Assembly: GCF_010614805.1 (NCBI RefSeq)
Contig: NZ_JAAFZC010000001.1
Location: 1,652,001-1,716,000, forward strand
DNA from: Pseudooceanicola aestuarii
Lineage (GTDB): Bacteria > Pseudomonadota > Alphaproteobacteria > Rhodobacterales > Rhodobacteraceae
Reading direction: 5' to 3'
DNA length: 64,000 nt
Shown: positions 22,736 through 34,491 of the stretch, in pieces
Numbering within the stretch: position 1 is the first letter of the stretch
Layout of the letters: each line of letters starts with the position of its first letter
Made by a program: the position numbers and the translations under genes
Notes under the pieces: generated by a model
What the model saw: only the letters and a program-made list of their open reading frames with translations
The model's database searches: none
Told to the model about the DNA's origin: nothing

Positions 22736-23620
22736 ATGACTGACAATACCAAGGGCGCGCTGTTGATGATGGCGTCGCTGGCGCTGTTCACATTGAACGA
22801 CACGCTGATGAAAACCCTGTCAGGGCAGGTGCCGCTGTACCAGATCCTGGCCATCCGCAACACGGTGACCACGGCGGTTCTGCTGCTGGTCTGCTGGCGC
22901 AGCGGCGCGTTCCGGCGCGGCATGGCGCGGCGCGACTGGGGATTGGCGGGACTACGCGCGGCGGCGGAAATCGGCGCGGCGTTCTTCTTCCTGACTGCGC
23001 TGTTCAACATGCCGCTGGCCAATGTCACGGCGGTGCTTCAATCCGCGCCGCTGGTGGTGACGCTGGCGGCCGCAATCTTCCTGCGGGAACGGGTGGGGTG
23101 GCGCCGGGTGGCGGCCATTGTTGTCGGGTTCATGGGGGTGTTGCTGATCATCCGGCCGGGTTCGGACGTGTTCGACATCTTTTCGGTCTACATCCTGATC
23201 GCAGTCTGTTTCATTACCGTGCGGGATCTGTCCACGCGGCGCCTGTCGCCGGATTCGTCATCGATGTTGGTGACGGCGCTGACCTCGGCGGCGATCATGG
23301 TGTTTTTCGGCGGGATGAGCGTGGCCGAACCCTGGGTGCCGCTGACGGTGGGCAGCGCGGCGCTGGTGCTGGGGGCGGCGGGGTTCGTGCTGTTCGCCTA
23401 TCTCACCTCCGTCATGGCGATGAGGCTGGGGGAAATCTCCTTTGTCTCGCCGTTCCGCTATACGGCGCTGATCTGGGCGCTGGTGCTGGGCTACGTGGTC
23501 TTTGGCGATTGGCCGGATTGGCAGACATTGCTGGGGGCGGCCATCGTGGCGGGGTCGGGGCTGTTCATGCTGTACCGTGAACGCCGCATCGGCCACCGCG
23601 CGGGGGAGCCGCTGGAATGA
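22736..23620 (+). CDS. EamA-family (DMT superfamily) transporter
   Basis: A 294-residue inner-membrane protein with ten hydrophobic segments in two homologous halves, as in drug/metabolite transporters. The first half begins LLMMASLALFTLNDTLMK and contains the conserved LANVTAVLQSAPLVVTLAAA block. The second half contains the equivalent ISFVSPFRYTALIWALVLGYVVF. The substrate is not predictable. It is coupled by a 4-base overlap (ATGA) to the next gene. Confidence 0.9.
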   Translation: MTDNTKGALLMMASLALFTLNDTLMKTLSGQVPLYQILAIRNTVTTAVLLLVCWRSGAFRRGMARRDWGLAGLRAAAEIGAAFFFLTALFNMPLANVTAVLQSAPLVVTLAAAIFLRERVGWRRVAAIVVGFMGVLLIIRPGSDVFDIFSVYILIAVCFITVRDLSTRRLSPDSSSMLVTALTSAAIMVFFGGMSVAEPWVPLTVGSAALVLGAAGFVLFAYLTSVMAMRLGEISFVSPFRYTALIWALVLGYVVFGDWPDWQTLLGAAIVAGSGLFMLYRERRIGHRAGEPLE

Positions 23621-24519
23621 GCCGGGTGCAGCTGCTGGGTCTGTGCCGGTTCTCCTATCCAACCGCGCTTGACGGGTTCAGCGTTCTGGGGACGGACGCG
23701 GCGCGGAACCGCGCGCGTCTGTACGATCCGGCGCGGCTGGCATTGCGGTTCTGGTTTTTCGAACGGATCTGCCTTCCCAGCCTGGCGGCGCAACAGGATC
23801 CCGAGTTCACGGTGCTGCTGCTGCATGACGCGGCGCTGCCCGAACCGTGGTTGACCCGCCTGCGCGATGCCATCGCACCGCTGCCGCAGGTGGTCGCGGT
23901 GCCACGCCCGGCGGGGCTGCCGCACAAGGGCACCTGCCGGGACATCCTGCGCGCGGCCCGCGATCCGCAGGCCCGCGCGGTGGCGGAATTCACAATCGAC
24001 GACGACGATGCGCTGGCGGTGGATTTCACCGCCCGGACGCGCGCCGCTTTTGGCGTGTTGCGCCCGCTCTGGCGCGATGTCGGGCGGACGGCAGTGGATT
24101 TCAACTCCGGGCTGGTCCTGCGGGCCACCGGCGGGCTGGCGGAACGGCGCGCAGAGGGGGCGCCGACTGCGACGCCGCCGGCCATGCCCCCGCAGCCCAG
24201 GCTGGGCGTGGAGCCCGTGCAGGCCCATCTGTGGGCGCCAGGCACCGCGATCTATCACCGCCCGCGTTCAACCCGGTCCATTCAGGATTTCAACCACCGG
24301 CGGCTTTGGTCGCGCATCCCGACGCTGAGCCTGCCAGAGCCGGTGATGTACCTGCGCGGCGCCCATGGCACCAATGACAGCAATGTCGCCCGCGCCCGTC
24401 CGACGGGGGAGGCGGGTCAGGACGTGGCCTCGGAACAGGGTGCGCAGGTCCTGCGCGACCGGTTCGGCCTTGACCTTGACGCGCTGTTGCGCGACTGGGT
24501 GCGCGTCGGGACGCCATAG
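23617..24519 (+). CDS. putative rhamnosyltransferase-family glycosyltransferase
   Basis: A 300-residue protein resembling the putative rhamnosyl transferase family of alphaproteobacteria. The early LLGLCRFSYP..., the acceptor block RFWFFERICLPSLAAQQDPEF and an acidic FTIDDDDAL (DxD-like, metal and sugar-nucleotide binding) support this. It has no signal peptide or membrane helix. The gene is coupled to the EamA transporter, so the pair may form one envelope-related unit. Donor and acceptor are unknown. Confidence 0.7.
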   Translation: MSRVQLLGLCRFSYPTALDGFSVLGTDAARNRARLYDPARLALRFWFFERICLPSLAAQQDPEFTVLLLHDAALPEPWLTRLRDAIAPLPQVVAVPRPAGLPHKGTCRDILRAARDPQARAVAEFTIDDDDALAVDFTARTRAAFGVLRPLWRDVGRTAVDFNSGLVLRATGGLAERRAEGAPTATPPAMPPQPRLGVEPVQAHLWAPGTAIYHRPRSTRSIQDFNHRRLWSRIPTLSLPEPVMYLRGAHGTNDSNVARARPTGEAGQDVASEQGAQVLRDRFGLDLDALLRDWVRVGTP

Positions 24520-24563
24520 CCGCGCGACCGCCGCGATGCCTCGCCGAATAAGGGCGGCTCGTG

Positions 24564-24592
24564 TTGACAACCCCCCCGACTCCGCCTATACG
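24564..24592 (+). promoter_or_regulatory. promoter of the str operon
   Basis: A perfect -35 TTGACA (24564-24569), a 17-base spacer and TATACG (24587-24592). The rest of the 330-base gap to rpsL is a leader of about 250 bases with a weak 5-bp hairpin (24693-24710) followed by a T-rich stretch at 24720; no gene is seen in it. Confidence 0.8.
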
Positions 24593-24849
24593 CCCGCACA
24601 ATCAGGCATCGGGAAACCCCCTTTGTCTTCCAGAATCGAAGTGGTCACGATCCGGGTTCACACCCCGATCCTCTGGAAATCCCACCGCGTGTTCCCCGTG
24701 AACGAGGGGACGCATGCGGCTTTTTTACGTTGCGTATCAGCGTGACGCCATTAACCGGCCCCGGCGGACGCGCCCGCGGGCCATCGGACGAAACAGCATG
24801 GGGTCATCCCGTGCAGCACATGTGTTGAAGAGACGGGGAAAGACGCCCA

Positions 24850-25221
24850 ATGCCAACGATCCAACAGCTGATCCGCAAGCCGCGGCAGCCGAAAGTCAAA
24901 CGGTCCAAGTCCATGCACCTGGAGCAGTGCCCGCAAAAGCGCGGTGTCTGCACGCGGGTCTATACCACCACGCCGAAGAAGCCGAACTCGGCCATGCGGA
25001 AAGTCGCCAAGGTGCGCCTGACCAACGGTTACGAGGTCATTTCCTACATCCCGGGTGAAAGCCACAACCTTCAGGAGCACTCCGTTGTCCTGATCCGCGG
25101 CGGCCGGGTGAAAGACCTTCCCGGTGTCCGTTACCACATTCTGCGCGGTGTCCTGGATACCCAGGGCGTCAAAGACCGTAAGCAGCGCCGTTCGAAATAT
25201 GGCGCGAAGCGTCCGAAGTAA
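24850..25221 (+). CDS. rpsL: 30S ribosomal protein S12 (uS12)
   Basis: A 123-residue decoding-centre protein. [17 protein letters not shown] carries the streptomycin-relevant lysine in its wild-type form. [13 protein letters not shown] carries the second such lysine and the aspartate that is methylthiolated in E. coli. It is the first gene of the rpsL-rpsG-fusA-tuf unit. Confidence 0.99.
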   Translation: MPTIQQLIRKPRQPKVKRSKSMHLEQCPQKRGVCTRVYTTTPKKPNSAMRKVAKVRLTNGYEVISYIPGESHNLQEHSVVLIRGGRVKDLPGVRYHILRGVLDTQGVKDRKQRRSKYGAKRPK

Positions 25222-25231
25222 GAGGATCTGA

Positions 25232-25705
<474 letters not shown>

Positions 25706-25729
25706 TACATTCCACAAAGGCTGCACATC

Positions 25730-27853
25730 ATGGCACGCGAATATCCCCTCGAACGGTACCGCAATTTCGGTATCATGGCGCATATCGATGCGGGCAAGAC
25801 GACCTGCTCCGAACGGATCCTGTTCTACACCGGCAAGTCGCACAACATCGGTGAAGTGCATGATGGCGCGGCCACCATGGACTGGATGGAACAGGAGCAG
25901 GAGCGTGGTATCACGATCACGTCCGCTGCGACCACCACGTTCTGGCAGTGGCAAGAGGATCCTTCGGCAGAAGGGACCTATGACACCAAGTACCGCATGA
26001 ACATCATCGATACCCCCGGCCACGTGGACTTCACCATCGAAGTCGAACGTTCGCTGGCGGTTCTCGACGGTGCCGTATGCGTGCTGGACGCCAACGCCGG
26101 TGTCGAACCCCAGACCGAAACCGTCTGGCGTCAGGCCGACCGCTACAAGGTTCCGCGGATCGTCTTCGTCAACAAGATGGACAAGATCGGCGCCGACTTC
26201 TTCAACTGTGTCGCCATGGTCGAAGACCGCACCGGTGCCATCGCAGCCCCGATCCAGATTCCGATCGGTGCCGAGAACGAGCTGGAAGGCATGATCGATC
26301 TCGTCACCATGGAAGAATGGGTCTGGAAGGGCGAAGACCTGGGCGCCTCCTGGGTGCGTCAGCCGATCCGTGACGAGCTGAAGGCCACGGCCGATGAATG
26401 GCGCGGCAAGCTGATCGAGAACGCGGTCGAACAAGACGACGCCGCCATGGAAGCCTACCTGGAAGGCGAAGAGCCCGACATCGCAACCCTGCGTGATCTG
26501 ATCCGCAAGGGCACGCTGTCGCTGTCCTTCGTGCCGGTCCTGTGCGGTTCCGCGTTCAAGAACAAGGGTGTGCAGCCGCTGCTGAATGCCGTGGTCGATT
26601 ACCTGCCCAGCCCGCTGGACGTGGTCGATTACATGGGCTTCAAACCGGGCGACGAGGAAGAAGTGCGGAACATCCCGCGCCGCGCGGATGACACGATGCC
26701 TTTCGCCGGTCTGGCGTTCAAGATCATGAACGACCCCTTCGTCGGCTCCCTGACCTTCACGCGGATTTATTCCGGTGTGATGAACAAGGGCGATTCGGTC
26801 CTGAACTCCACCAAGGGCAAGAAAGAGCGCATCGGTCGTATGATGATGATGCACTCCAACAACCGCGAAGAGATCGAGGAAGCCTATGCCGGCGACATCA
26901 TAGCGCTTGCGGGCCTGAAGGACACCACGACCGGCGACACGCTGTGCTCCGACAAGGAACCGGTGGTCCTGGAAACCATGACCTTCCCCGATCCCGTGAT
27001 CGAGATCGCCGTGGAACCCAAGACCAAGAACGACCAGGAGAAGATGTCCCAGGGTCTGGCCCGTCTGGCCGCCGAAGACCCCTCTTTCCGGGTGGAGACC
27101 GATATCGAATCCGGTCAGACGATCATGAAAGGCATGGGCGAACTTCACCTCGACATTCTGGTCGACCGGCTGAAACGCGAATTCAAGGTCGAAGCCAACA
27201 TCGGCGCGCCGCAAGTGGCCTACCGTGAGACCATCGGTCACGAGATCGAGCATTCCTACACCCACAAGAAGCAATCCGGTGGGTCGGGTCAGTTCGCGGA
27301 GGTCAAGCTGATCATCAGCCCCACCGAGCCGGGCGAAGGCTACACCTTCGAATCCCGTATCGTCGGCGGCGCCGTGCCCAAGGAATACATCCCGGGCGTG
27401 GAAAAAGGGATCAAATCGGTCATGGATTCCGGTCCGCTGGCCGGCTTCCCGGTGATTGACTTCAAGGTCGCCCTGATCGACGGCAAGTTCCACGATGTCG
27501 ACTCCAGCGTCCTGGCATTCGAGATCGCAGGCCGCATGTGCATGCGTGAAGGTCTGCGCAAGGCGGGCGCCAAGCTGCTGGAACCGATGATGAAGGTCGA
27601 AGTGATCACGCCGGAAGAATACACCGGTTCGATCATCGGCGATCTGACCTCCCGTCGGGGTCAGGTGTCCGGGCAGGAGCCGCGCGGCAACGCCGTGGCG
27701 ATCGCGTCCTTCGTTCCGCTGGCCAACATGTTCGGCTACATCAACACCCTGCGCTCCATGTCCTCGGGCCGCGCGCAGTTCACGATGCAGTTCGACCATT
27801 ACAACCCGGTTCCGTCGAACATCTCCGAAGAGATCCAGTCGAAATACGCATAA
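25730..27853 (+). CDS. fusA: elongation factor G
   Basis: A 707-residue translocase GTPase. The P-loop AHIDAGKTT, switch motif [19 protein letters not shown] and NKMD are present, followed by domains II-V to the normal C-terminus. The G domain carries a short insertion ([16 protein letters not shown]) before the DTPGH strand, as is common in alphaproteobacteria. It precedes tuf2, with REP-like palindromes in the gap. Confidence 0.99.
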   Translation: MAREYPLERYRNFGIMAHIDAGKTTCSERILFYTGKSHNIGEVHDGAATMDWMEQEQERGITITSAATTTFWQWQEDPSAEGTYDTKYRMNIIDTPGHVDFTIEVERSLAVLDGAVCVLDANAGVEPQTETVWRQADRYKVPRIVFVNKMDKIGADFFNCVAMVEDRTGAIAAPIQIPIGAENELEGMIDLVTMEEWVWKGEDLGASWVRQPIRDELKATADEWRGKLIENAVEQDDAAMEAYLEGEEPDIATLRDLIRKGTLSLSFVPVLCGSAFKNKGVQPLLNAVVDYLPSPLDVVDYMGFKPGDEEEVRNIPRRADDTMPFAGLAFKIMNDPFVGSLTFTRIYSGVMNKGDSVLNSTKGKKERIGRMMMMHSNNREEIEEAYAGDIIALAGLKDTTTGDTLCSDKEPVVLETMTFPDPVIEIAVEPKTKNDQEKMSQGLARLAAEDPSFRVETDIESGQTIMKGMGELHLDILVDRLKREFKVEANIGAPQVAYRETIGHEIEHSYTHKKQSGGSGQFAEVKLIISPTEPGEGYTFESRIVGGAVPKEYIPGVEKGIKSVMDSGPLAGFPVIDFKVALIDGKFHDVDSSVLAFEIAGRMCMREGLRKAGAKLLEPMMKVEVITPEEYTGSIIGDLTSRRGQVSGQEPRGNAVAIASFVPLANMFGYINTLRSMSSGRAQFTMQFDHYNPVPSNISEEIQSKYA

Positions 27854-27856
27854 CGG

Positions 27857-27915
27857 GATGCCGGGCCTTGGCCCGGCCTACCCACCACCCGTAGGCCGGC
27901 GCTTGTCCGGCACCC
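27857..27915. repeat. paired REP-like palindromes between fusA and tuf2
   Basis: Two inverted units face each other. The first (27860-27877) is an 8-bp stem GCCGGGCC/GGCCCGGC continuing into CTAC. The second (27891-27911) starts GTAGGCCGG and ends CCGGCACCC. Read outward, both follow GTAGGCCGG-N-CCGGCAYCC. The two CTAC/GTAG ends also pair with each other (27873-27881 with 27891-27899). A third, related unit lies between rplR and rpsE. Confidence 0.7.
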
Positions 27916-27931
27916 GAAAAAGGAGGCCATC

Positions 27932-29107
<1,176 letters not shown>

Positions 29108-29180
29108 GATCGCAGGTCGACAGACCCGCGTCGGCGGGACCGGTCCGGTATCGGATCGCGTCCCGCCGATCTGCATAATG

Positions 29181-29206
29181 GCGCCACGGTCCACGCACCG
29201 TGGCGC
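29181..29206 (+). terminator. hairpin after tuf2
   Basis: GCGCCACGGT (29181-29190) pairs with ACCGTGGCGC (29197-29206). Nine of its ten stem bases match the core of the terminator after tuf1. Only a short ATGATTT follows, so termination is likely incomplete and the S10 operon may partly be read from the str promoter. Confidence 0.6.
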
Positions 29207-29284
29207 ATGATTTAGGGGTTCGACGAGGGGACCGGGTGGTCCGGTTTCCTCCTCTCAACTCAAACGCCGAAGAAGGCTGATCAC

Positions 29285-29593
29285 ATGACAAGCCAAACAA
29301 TTCGCATCCGGCTGAAGGCATTCGATTACCGCGTCCTGGATTCCAGCACGCAGGAAATCCTCAACACGGCCAAGCGCACCGGCGCTCAGGTTCGTGGCCC
29401 GATCCCGCTGCCGAACAAGATCGAGAAGTTCACGGTTCTCCGTGGCCCTCACGTTGACAAGAAATCCCGCGATCAGTTCGAGATCCGCACGCACAAGCGT
29501 CTTCTCGACATCGTAGATCCGACCCCGCAGACCGTGGACGCGCTGATGAAGCTCGACCTCGCGGCCGGCGTGGATGTCGAGATCAAGGTGTAA
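29285..29593 (+). CDS. rpsJ: 30S ribosomal protein S10 (uS10)
   Basis: A 102-residue protein that sits in the 30S head and, as NusE, takes part in antitermination. The sequence runs from [16 protein letters not shown] to the loop [19 protein letters not shown] and is typical. It is the first gene of the S10 group. The 177-base gap before it contains the tuf2 hairpin and a smaller GGACC/GGTCC hairpin near 29230. A classical L4-binding leader is not evident. Confidence 0.99.
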   Translation: MTSQTIRIRLKAFDYRVLDSSTQEILNTAKRTGAQVRGPIPLPNKIEKFTVLRGPHVDKKSRDQFEIRTHKRLLDIVDPTPQTVDALMKLDLAAGVDVEIKV

Positions 29594-29607
29594 GGAGGGC
29601 AACCAAC

Positions 29608-30450
29608 ATGCTGCGTTCCGGTATCATCGCAAAAAAGGTCGGCATGACCCGTCTCTTCATGGAAGACGGCAAGCAGATCCCCGTCACCGTCCTGCAACTG
29701 GACAAACTTCAGGTCGTTGCGCAACGCACCAGTGACCAGCACGGCTATACCGCCGTTCAGCTGGGCGCGGGCACCGCAAAGGCCAAGCGCACCTCCAAGG
29801 CGATGCGCGGCCACTTTGCCGTCGCCAATGTGGAGCCCAAGCGGAAGATCGCGGAATTCCGCGTCGACCCGGACAACCTGATCAAGGTTGGTGAGGAAAT
29901 CACGGCTGACCATTACTTCGAGGGTCAGTTCGTCGATATCTCCGGCACCTCGATCGGTAAGGGCTTTGCCGGTGCCATGAAGCGTCACAACTTCGGCGGC
30001 CTGCGGGCCTCCCACGGTGTGTCGATCTCCCACCGGTCCCATGGCTCCACCGGCCAGTGTCAGGATCCGGGCAAGGTCTTCAAAGGCAAGAAGATGGCCG
30101 GTCACATGGGTGCTGCCCGTGTCACCACCCAGAACCTTCAGGTCGTCCGGACCGACAGCGAACGCGGCCTGATCATGGTCAAGGGCGCTGTTCCGGGCTC
30201 CAAGGGTGGCTGGGTCACCGTGAAGGACGCCGTCAAGAAACCGTTCCCCGAGAACGCGATCCTGCCGGCCGCCCTGCGCTCCGCTGCCGACGAAGCCGCC
30301 AAGGCCGCCGAGGAAGCTGCCGCACAGGCAGAAGCCGAAGCCAAGGCCGCCGAAGAAGCAGCACTGGCCGAACAGGCCGCTGCCGAAGAGGCTGCCCTGA
30401 AAGACGCCGAGGCCGATATCGAGGCCGAGAAGAAGGAAGGCGAAGAATGA
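29608..30450 (+). CDS. rplC: 50S ribosomal protein L3 (uL3) with C-terminal extension
   Basis: A 280-residue protein, about 70 longer than E. coli L3. The core is normal: [15 protein letters not shown], the long internal loop with [27 protein letters not shown] reaching toward the peptidyl transferase centre, and the end near [11 protein letters not shown]. From about residue 216 a strongly charged Ala/Glu/Lys-rich tail of about 65 residues follows, probably a long helix on the ribosome surface. The stop overlaps the L4 start. Confidence 0.98.
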   Translation: MLRSGIIAKKVGMTRLFMEDGKQIPVTVLQLDKLQVVAQRTSDQHGYTAVQLGAGTAKAKRTSKAMRGHFAVANVEPKRKIAEFRVDPDNLIKVGEEITADHYFEGQFVDISGTSIGKGFAGAMKRHNFGGLRASHGVSISHRSHGSTGQCQDPGKVFKGKKMAGHMGAARVTTQNLQVVRTDSERGLIMVKGAVPGSKGGWVTVKDAVKKPFPENAILPAALRSAADEAAKAAEEAAAQAEAEAKAAEEAALAEQAAAEEAALKDAEADIEAEKKEGEE

Positions 30451-31064
30451 AACTCGACGTGATCAAACTGGACGGCGGTACTGCCGGTTCCGTCGATCTC
30501 GGCGACGAGATCTTCGGCCTGGAACCGCGTGCGGACATCCTGCACCGCGTGGTCCGCTGGCAGCGCAACAAGGCGCAGCAGGGCACCCACAAGGTCAAGA
30601 CCCGTTCGGAAACCAGCTACTCCACCAAGAAGATCTATCGCCAGAAGGGCACCGGCGGCGCACGCCACGGTGACCGGAACGCACCGATCTTCCGCAAGGG
30701 GGGGATCTACAAGGGCCCGACGCCGCGCTCCCACGCGCATGATCTGCCCAAGAAGTTCCGCAAGCTGGGCCTGCGCCACGCGCTGTCTGCCAAGGTGAAA
30801 GAGGGTTCGCTGGTCATCATCGAATCCGCGCAATCCGAAGGCAAGACCGCAGCACTGGCCAAGCAGGTCAAGGATCTGGGTTGGAAACGGACGCTGGTCA
30901 TCGACGGCGCCGAGGTCAACGAGGGCTTTGCCAAGGCTGCGGCCAACATCGAAGGCCTGGACGTGCTGCCCTCCATGGGCGCCAACGTGTATGACATCCT
31001 GCGCCGGGATACCCTGGTTCTGACCAAGGCGGGTGTCGAAGCTCTGGAGGCTCGTTTGAAATGA
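30447..31064 (+). CDS. rplD: 50S ribosomal protein L4 (uL4)
   Basis: A 205-residue protein whose extended loop ([26 protein letters not shown]) lines the nascent-peptide tunnel. The ATG lies in the L3 stop (ATGA, 4-base overlap). In enterobacteria L4 regulates the S10 operon; no matching leader is seen here. An in-frame opening far upstream is only a shadow within L3. Confidence 0.98.
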   Translation: MKLDVIKLDGGTAGSVDLGDEIFGLEPRADILHRVVRWQRNKAQQGTHKVKTRSETSYSTKKIYRQKGTGGARHGDRNAPIFRKGGIYKGPTPRSHAHDLPKKFRKLGLRHALSAKVKEGSLVIIESAQSEGKTAALAKQVKDLGWKRTLVIDGAEVNEGFAKAAANIEGLDVLPSMGANVYDILRRDTLVLTKAGVEALEARLK

Positions 31065-31357
31065 GTGCGAAGGCAGAACATTACGACGTGATCCGCAAGC
31101 CGGTCATCACCGAGAAGGCGACCATGGCCTCGGAGGCCAATGCCGTTGTCTTCGAAGTGGCGATCGAGGCGAACAAACCGCAGATCAAGGAAGCCGTCGA
31201 AGCCCTGTTCGATGTCAAGGTGAAGGCCGTGAACACGACCATCACCAAAGGCAAGGTCAAGCGGTTCCGCGGCCAGCTGGGTCAGCGCAAGGACGTCAAG
31301 AAGGCCTATGTGACCCTCGAAGAGGGTAACACGATCGACGTCACCTCCGGCCTCTGA
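31061..31357 (+). CDS. rplW: 50S ribosomal protein L23 (uL23)
   Basis: A 98-residue protein at the tunnel exit that serves as docking site for trigger factor and SRP. The motif [15 protein letters not shown] and the loop [20 protein letters not shown] are present. It overlaps L4 by four bases and is followed, unusually, by a strong terminator before L2. Confidence 0.98.
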   Translation: MSAKAEHYDVIRKPVITEKATMASEANAVVFEVAIEANKPQIKEAVEALFDVKVKAVNTTITKGKVKRFRGQLGQRKDVKKAYVTLEEGNTIDVTSGL

Positions 31358-31395
31358 TCCGTTCAGGGACCGGGCCGTCATCGGCCCGAAGAACT

Positions 31396-31426
31396 AAAGG
31401 CCCCCGCCCGATGGCGGGGGCCTTTT
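31396..31426 (+). terminator. intrinsic terminator between rplW and rplB
   Basis: AAAGGCCCCCGCC, loop CGAT, GGCGGGGGCCTTTT: a perfect 13-bp stem with a T-run, 38 bases after the L23 stop. It should end most S10-group transcripts before L2. Confidence 0.9.
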
Positions 31427-31681
31427 GGTGTTCTTGCGGCTCCGGTTGCAGGGCGCCTGCGTGGGGGAGCAGAGTCTTTGCCCATTGGCCTTTCGGGCTA
31501 TGGACGGGGATGCATATGTCTGTTACGTGACGCCAATCGCGAGGCCCCGGATTCGTTCCGGGGCCCGTGATTTTTGGGTTCGTGTCTTCGGACCCACTTC
31601 GCCGGCCACCTTCGGGGGGCTTTACGTCAGGCGGGATCAACCATTGCGATCCTGCCGCATAGCAAACGGAAGACAGTAAGC
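31427..31681 (+). promoter_or_regulatory. long rplW-rplB gap with a second hairpin
   Basis: There is no gene in these 255 bases, although L23 and L2 are usually adjacent. A second hairpin, GGCCCCGGA/TCCGGGGCC (31543-31551 with 31557-31565), is followed by GTGATTTTTG. A new promoter for L2 is expected; the best word pair is TTGCCC (31478) and TATGGA (31499), but the 15-base spacing is short, so I do not assign it firmly. Confidence 0.5.
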
Positions 31682-32524
31682 ATGGCACTCAAGTCGTACA
31701 AACCGACGACGCCGGGCCAGCGTGGGCTGGTTCTGATCGACCGTTCGGAGCTGTGGAAAGGTCGCCCTGTCAAGGCCCTCACCGAGGGTCTGACGAAGTC
31801 GGGCGGCCGGAACAACACCGGACGGATCACATCTCGCCGCCGCGGGGGCGGGGCCAAACGGCTCTACCGGATCGTCGATTTCAAACGTAACAAGCACGAT
31901 GTTGCGGCTACCGTGGAACGGATCGAATATGACCCGAACCGGACCGCCTTCATCGCCCTGGTCAAGTACGAGGATGGCGAACAGGCCTATATTCTCGCAC
32001 CGCAACGTGTCGCTGTCGGCGACAGCGTGATTGCAAGCCAGAAAGCGGACATCAAGCCGGGCAACGCAATGCCGTTCTCGGGGATGCCCATCGGGACGAT
32101 CGTCCACAATATCGAACTGAAGCCCGGCAAGGGCGGCCAGATCGCACGCGCCGCGGGCACCTATGCCCAGTTCGTCGGCCGCGATGGCGGCTACGCGCAG
32201 ATCCGCCTGTCATCGGGCGAGCTGCGGATGGTCCGTCAGGAATGCATGGCCACCGTCGGTGCCGTGTCCAACCCGGACAATTCGAACCAGAACCTCGGCA
32301 AGGCCGGCCGTGTCCGCCACATGGGCAAGCGTCCTTCGGTCCGCGGTGTCGTCATGAACCCGATCGACCACCCCCATGGTGGTGGTGAAGGTCGGACCTC
32401 CGGCGGTCGTCACCCCGTGACACCCTGGGGCAAGCCCACCAAGGGCGCGCGTACCCGCGACAAGAACAAGGCGTCCTCGCGGCTTATCCTGCGTTCGCGT
32501 CACGCCAAGAAGAAAGGCCGCTGA
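31682..32524 (+). CDS. rplB: 50S ribosomal protein L2 (uL2)
   Basis: A 280-residue core 23S rRNA-binding protein needed for subunit association and peptidyl transfer. It starts [16 protein letters not shown] and carries the conserved [20 protein letters not shown] loop that reaches the active centre. The ATG at 31682 gives the normal length; the frame's upstream opening is not coding. Confidence 0.99.
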   Translation: MALKSYKPTTPGQRGLVLIDRSELWKGRPVKALTEGLTKSGGRNNTGRITSRRRGGGAKRLYRIVDFKRNKHDVAATVERIEYDPNRTAFIALVKYEDGEQAYILAPQRVAVGDSVIASQKADIKPGNAMPFSGMPIGTIVHNIELKPGKGGQIARAAGTYAQFVGRDGGYAQIRLSSGELRMVRQECMATVGAVSNPDNSNQNLGKAGRVRHMGKRPSVRGVVMNPIDHPHGGGEGRTSGGRHPVTPWGKPTKGARTRDKNKASSRLILRSRHAKKKGR

Positions 32525-32527
32525 TCC

Positions 32528-32806
32528 ATGTCCCGTTCTGTTTGGAAGGGCCCCTTTGTCGATGCTTACGTGCTGAAGAAAGCCGAAGCATCGCGCGAAT
32601 CGGGCCGCAAGGAAGTCATCAAGATCTGGTCGCGCCGCTCGACGATCCTGCCCCAGTTCGTGGGCCTGACGTTTGGCGTCTACAACGGCCACAAGCACAT
32701 CCCCGTCAACGTCTCAGAAGACATGATCGGTCAGAAGTTCGGCGAATATTCTCCGACCCGGACCTACTACGGTCATGCGGCTGACAAGAAAGCGAAGCGG
32801 AAGTAA
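32528..32806 (+). CDS. rpsS: 30S ribosomal protein S19 (uS19)
   Basis: A 92-residue 30S head protein that contacts S13 and the A-site finger. [17 protein letters not shown] at the start and the [21 protein letters not shown] tail are family-typical. Three bases separate it from L2. Confidence 0.98.
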   Translation: MSRSVWKGPFVDAYVLKKAEASRESGRKEVIKIWSRRSTILPQFVGLTFGVYNGHKHIPVNVSEDMIGQKFGEYSPTRTYYGHAADKKAKRK

Positions 32807-32809
32807 GTC

Positions 32810-33190
32810 ATGGGCAAGGAAAAGAACCCCCGCCGCGTGGCTGACAACGAAGCGATGGCCAAGACCCGTATGCTTCGCACCAGCCCGCAGAAACTGAACC
32901 TGGTGGCTGCGCTGATCCGTGGCAAGAAGGTCGACAAGGCGCTGAACGATCTGACCTTCTCCAAGAAGCGGATCGCCGAGGACGTGAAGAAATGCCTTCA
33001 GTCCGCGATTGCCAACGCCGAGAACAACCACAACCTGGACGTCGATGAACTGATCGTCGCCGAGGCCTATGTGGGCAAGAACCTCGTGATGAAACGCGGG
33101 CGTCCCCGCGCGCGTGGCCGGTACGGCAAGATCATGAAGCCGTTCTCGGAAATCACCATCCTGGTGCGTCAGATCGAGGAGCAAGCCTAA
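32810..33190 (+). CDS. rplV: 50S ribosomal protein L22 (uL22)
   Basis: A 126-residue tunnel-lining protein. The rRNA-binding [22 protein letters not shown] and the hairpin [15 protein letters not shown], part of the tunnel constriction near the macrolide site, are intact. The stop TAA shares its last A with the ATG of rpsC. Confidence 0.98.
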   Translation: MGKEKNPRRVADNEAMAKTRMLRTSPQKLNLVAALIRGKKVDKALNDLTFSKKRIAEDVKKCLQSAIANAENNHNLDVDELIVAEAYVGKNLVMKRGRPRARGRYGKIMKPFSEITILVRQIEEQA

Positions 33191-33897
33191 TGGGTCAGAA
33201 AGTCAATCCGATCGGCATGCGCCTTCAGGTCAACCGGACCTGGGACAGCCGCTGGTATGCGGATACCAAGGATTTCGGCGATCTCCTGCTGGAAGACGTC
33301 AAGATCCGTGAGTTCATCAAGACCGAGTGCAAGCAGGCCGGCGTGGCCCGCGTGATCATCGAGCGGCCGCACAAGAAGTGCCGCGTGACGGTCCACACTG
33401 CACGTCCTGGTGTGATCATCGGCAAGAAAGGCGCCGATATCGAGGTTCTGCGCAAGAAGCTGTCGAAGATGACCGACAGTGAACTGCACCTGAACATCGT
33501 CGAAGTTCGGAAGCCCGAGCTGGACGCGCAGCTGGTCGGCGAGAATATCGCCCAGCAGCTGGAGCGCCGGGTCTCCTTCCGTCGTGCGATGAAACGTGCG
33601 GTGCAGAACGCCATGCGCATGGGTGCCCTGGGCATCCGGGTGAACGTCGCGGGCCGCCTTGGCGGTGCCGAGATTGCCCGGACCGAGTGGTATCGCGAGG
33701 GCCGCGTGCCTCTGCACACCCTGCGGGCCGACATCGATTACGCCCATTCCGAGGCCACGACCCCTTACGGGATCATCGGCATCAAGGTCTGGATCTTCAA
33801 GGGCGAGATCATGGAACATGATCCGCAGGCTCGTGATCGCAAGGCTCAGGAACTCCAGGACGGTCCCGCGCCTCGTGGCGCCGGCGGCCGGCGCTGA
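33190..33897 (+). CDS. rpsC: 30S ribosomal protein S3 (uS3)
   Basis: A 235-residue mRNA-entry protein. It has the N-terminal [12 protein letters not shown], a KH domain with GKKGADIE as the GXXG-type loop, and the C-terminal domain with [18 protein letters not shown]. It overlaps L22 by one base, so translation is coupled. Confidence 0.99.
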   Translation: MGQKVNPIGMRLQVNRTWDSRWYADTKDFGDLLLEDVKIREFIKTECKQAGVARVIIERPHKKCRVTVHTARPGVIIGKKGADIEVLRKKLSKMTDSELHLNIVEVRKPELDAQLVGENIAQQLERRVSFRRAMKRAVQNAMRMGALGIRVNVAGRLGGAEIARTEWYREGRVPLHTLRADIDYAHSEATTPYGIIGIKVWIFKGEIMEHDPQARDRKAQELQDGPAPRGAGGRR

Positions 33898-33909
33898 GGA
33901 GGATAAGAG

Positions 33910-34323
33910 ATGCTTCAACCAAAGCGTACAAAATACCGCAAGATGCACAAAGGCCGGATTCGCGGCGATGCCAAGGGTGGGTCCGATCTGAACTTCGGCA
34001 CCTTCGGCCTCAAGGCGACCGAGCCTGAGCGCGTCACCGCGCGGCAGATCGAAGCGGCGCGTCGTGCCATGACGCGGCACATGAAACGTCAGGGCCGGGT
34101 CTGGATCCGGATCTTCCCGGACACCCCGGTCACCTCCAAGCCGACCGAAGTGCGGATGGGTAAAGGTAAGGGTTCCGTGGATTTCTGGGCCTGCAAGGTC
34201 AAGCCGGGCCGCGTGATGTTCGAGATCGACGGCGTCAACGAGGAGATCGCACGCGAAGCGCTGCGCCTCGCCTCCATGAAGCTGCCGATCAAGACCCGCG
34301 TTGTGGTCCGCGAAGACTGGTAA
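33910..34323 (+). CDS. rplP: 50S ribosomal protein L16 (uL16)
   Basis: A 137-residue protein near the A site of the 50S subunit. [16 protein letters not shown] and the VRMGKGKG loop are conserved. Arg82 here corresponds to the E. coli arginine hydroxylated by the 2OG oxygenase YcfD. The gene is followed by a terminator and then by a 2OG-oxygenase-like gene instead of rpmC. Confidence 0.99.
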   Translation: MLQPKRTKYRKMHKGRIRGDAKGGSDLNFGTFGLKATEPERVTARQIEAARRAMTRHMKRQGRVWIRIFPDTPVTSKPTEVRMGKGKGSVDFWACKVKPGRVMFEIDGVNEEIAREALRLASMKLPIKTRVVVREDW

Positions 34324-34358
34324 TCCGGTTCGCGCCAGACGGCGCTTGTGAAATGATG

Positions 34359-34390
34359 AAGCCCCCGCCGCATTTGCGGCGGGGGTTTTT
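34359..34390 (+). terminator. intrinsic terminator after rplP
   Basis: CCCCCGCCGC (34362-34371), loop ATTT, GCGGCGGGGG (34376-34385), then TTTTTCG, with AA on the left arm extending the stem. It separates L16 from the rest of the ribosomal cluster. Confidence 0.93.
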
Positions 34391-34491
34391 CGTTGTGGAG
34401 GCTGCGGAATGCAAGCTGCGCGCCTCTCGCCAAACGGGGCCCGCTGCGGTAGATGCGGGGCAGACCCGTTCCGTTGCCTGGGAGACAGTTC

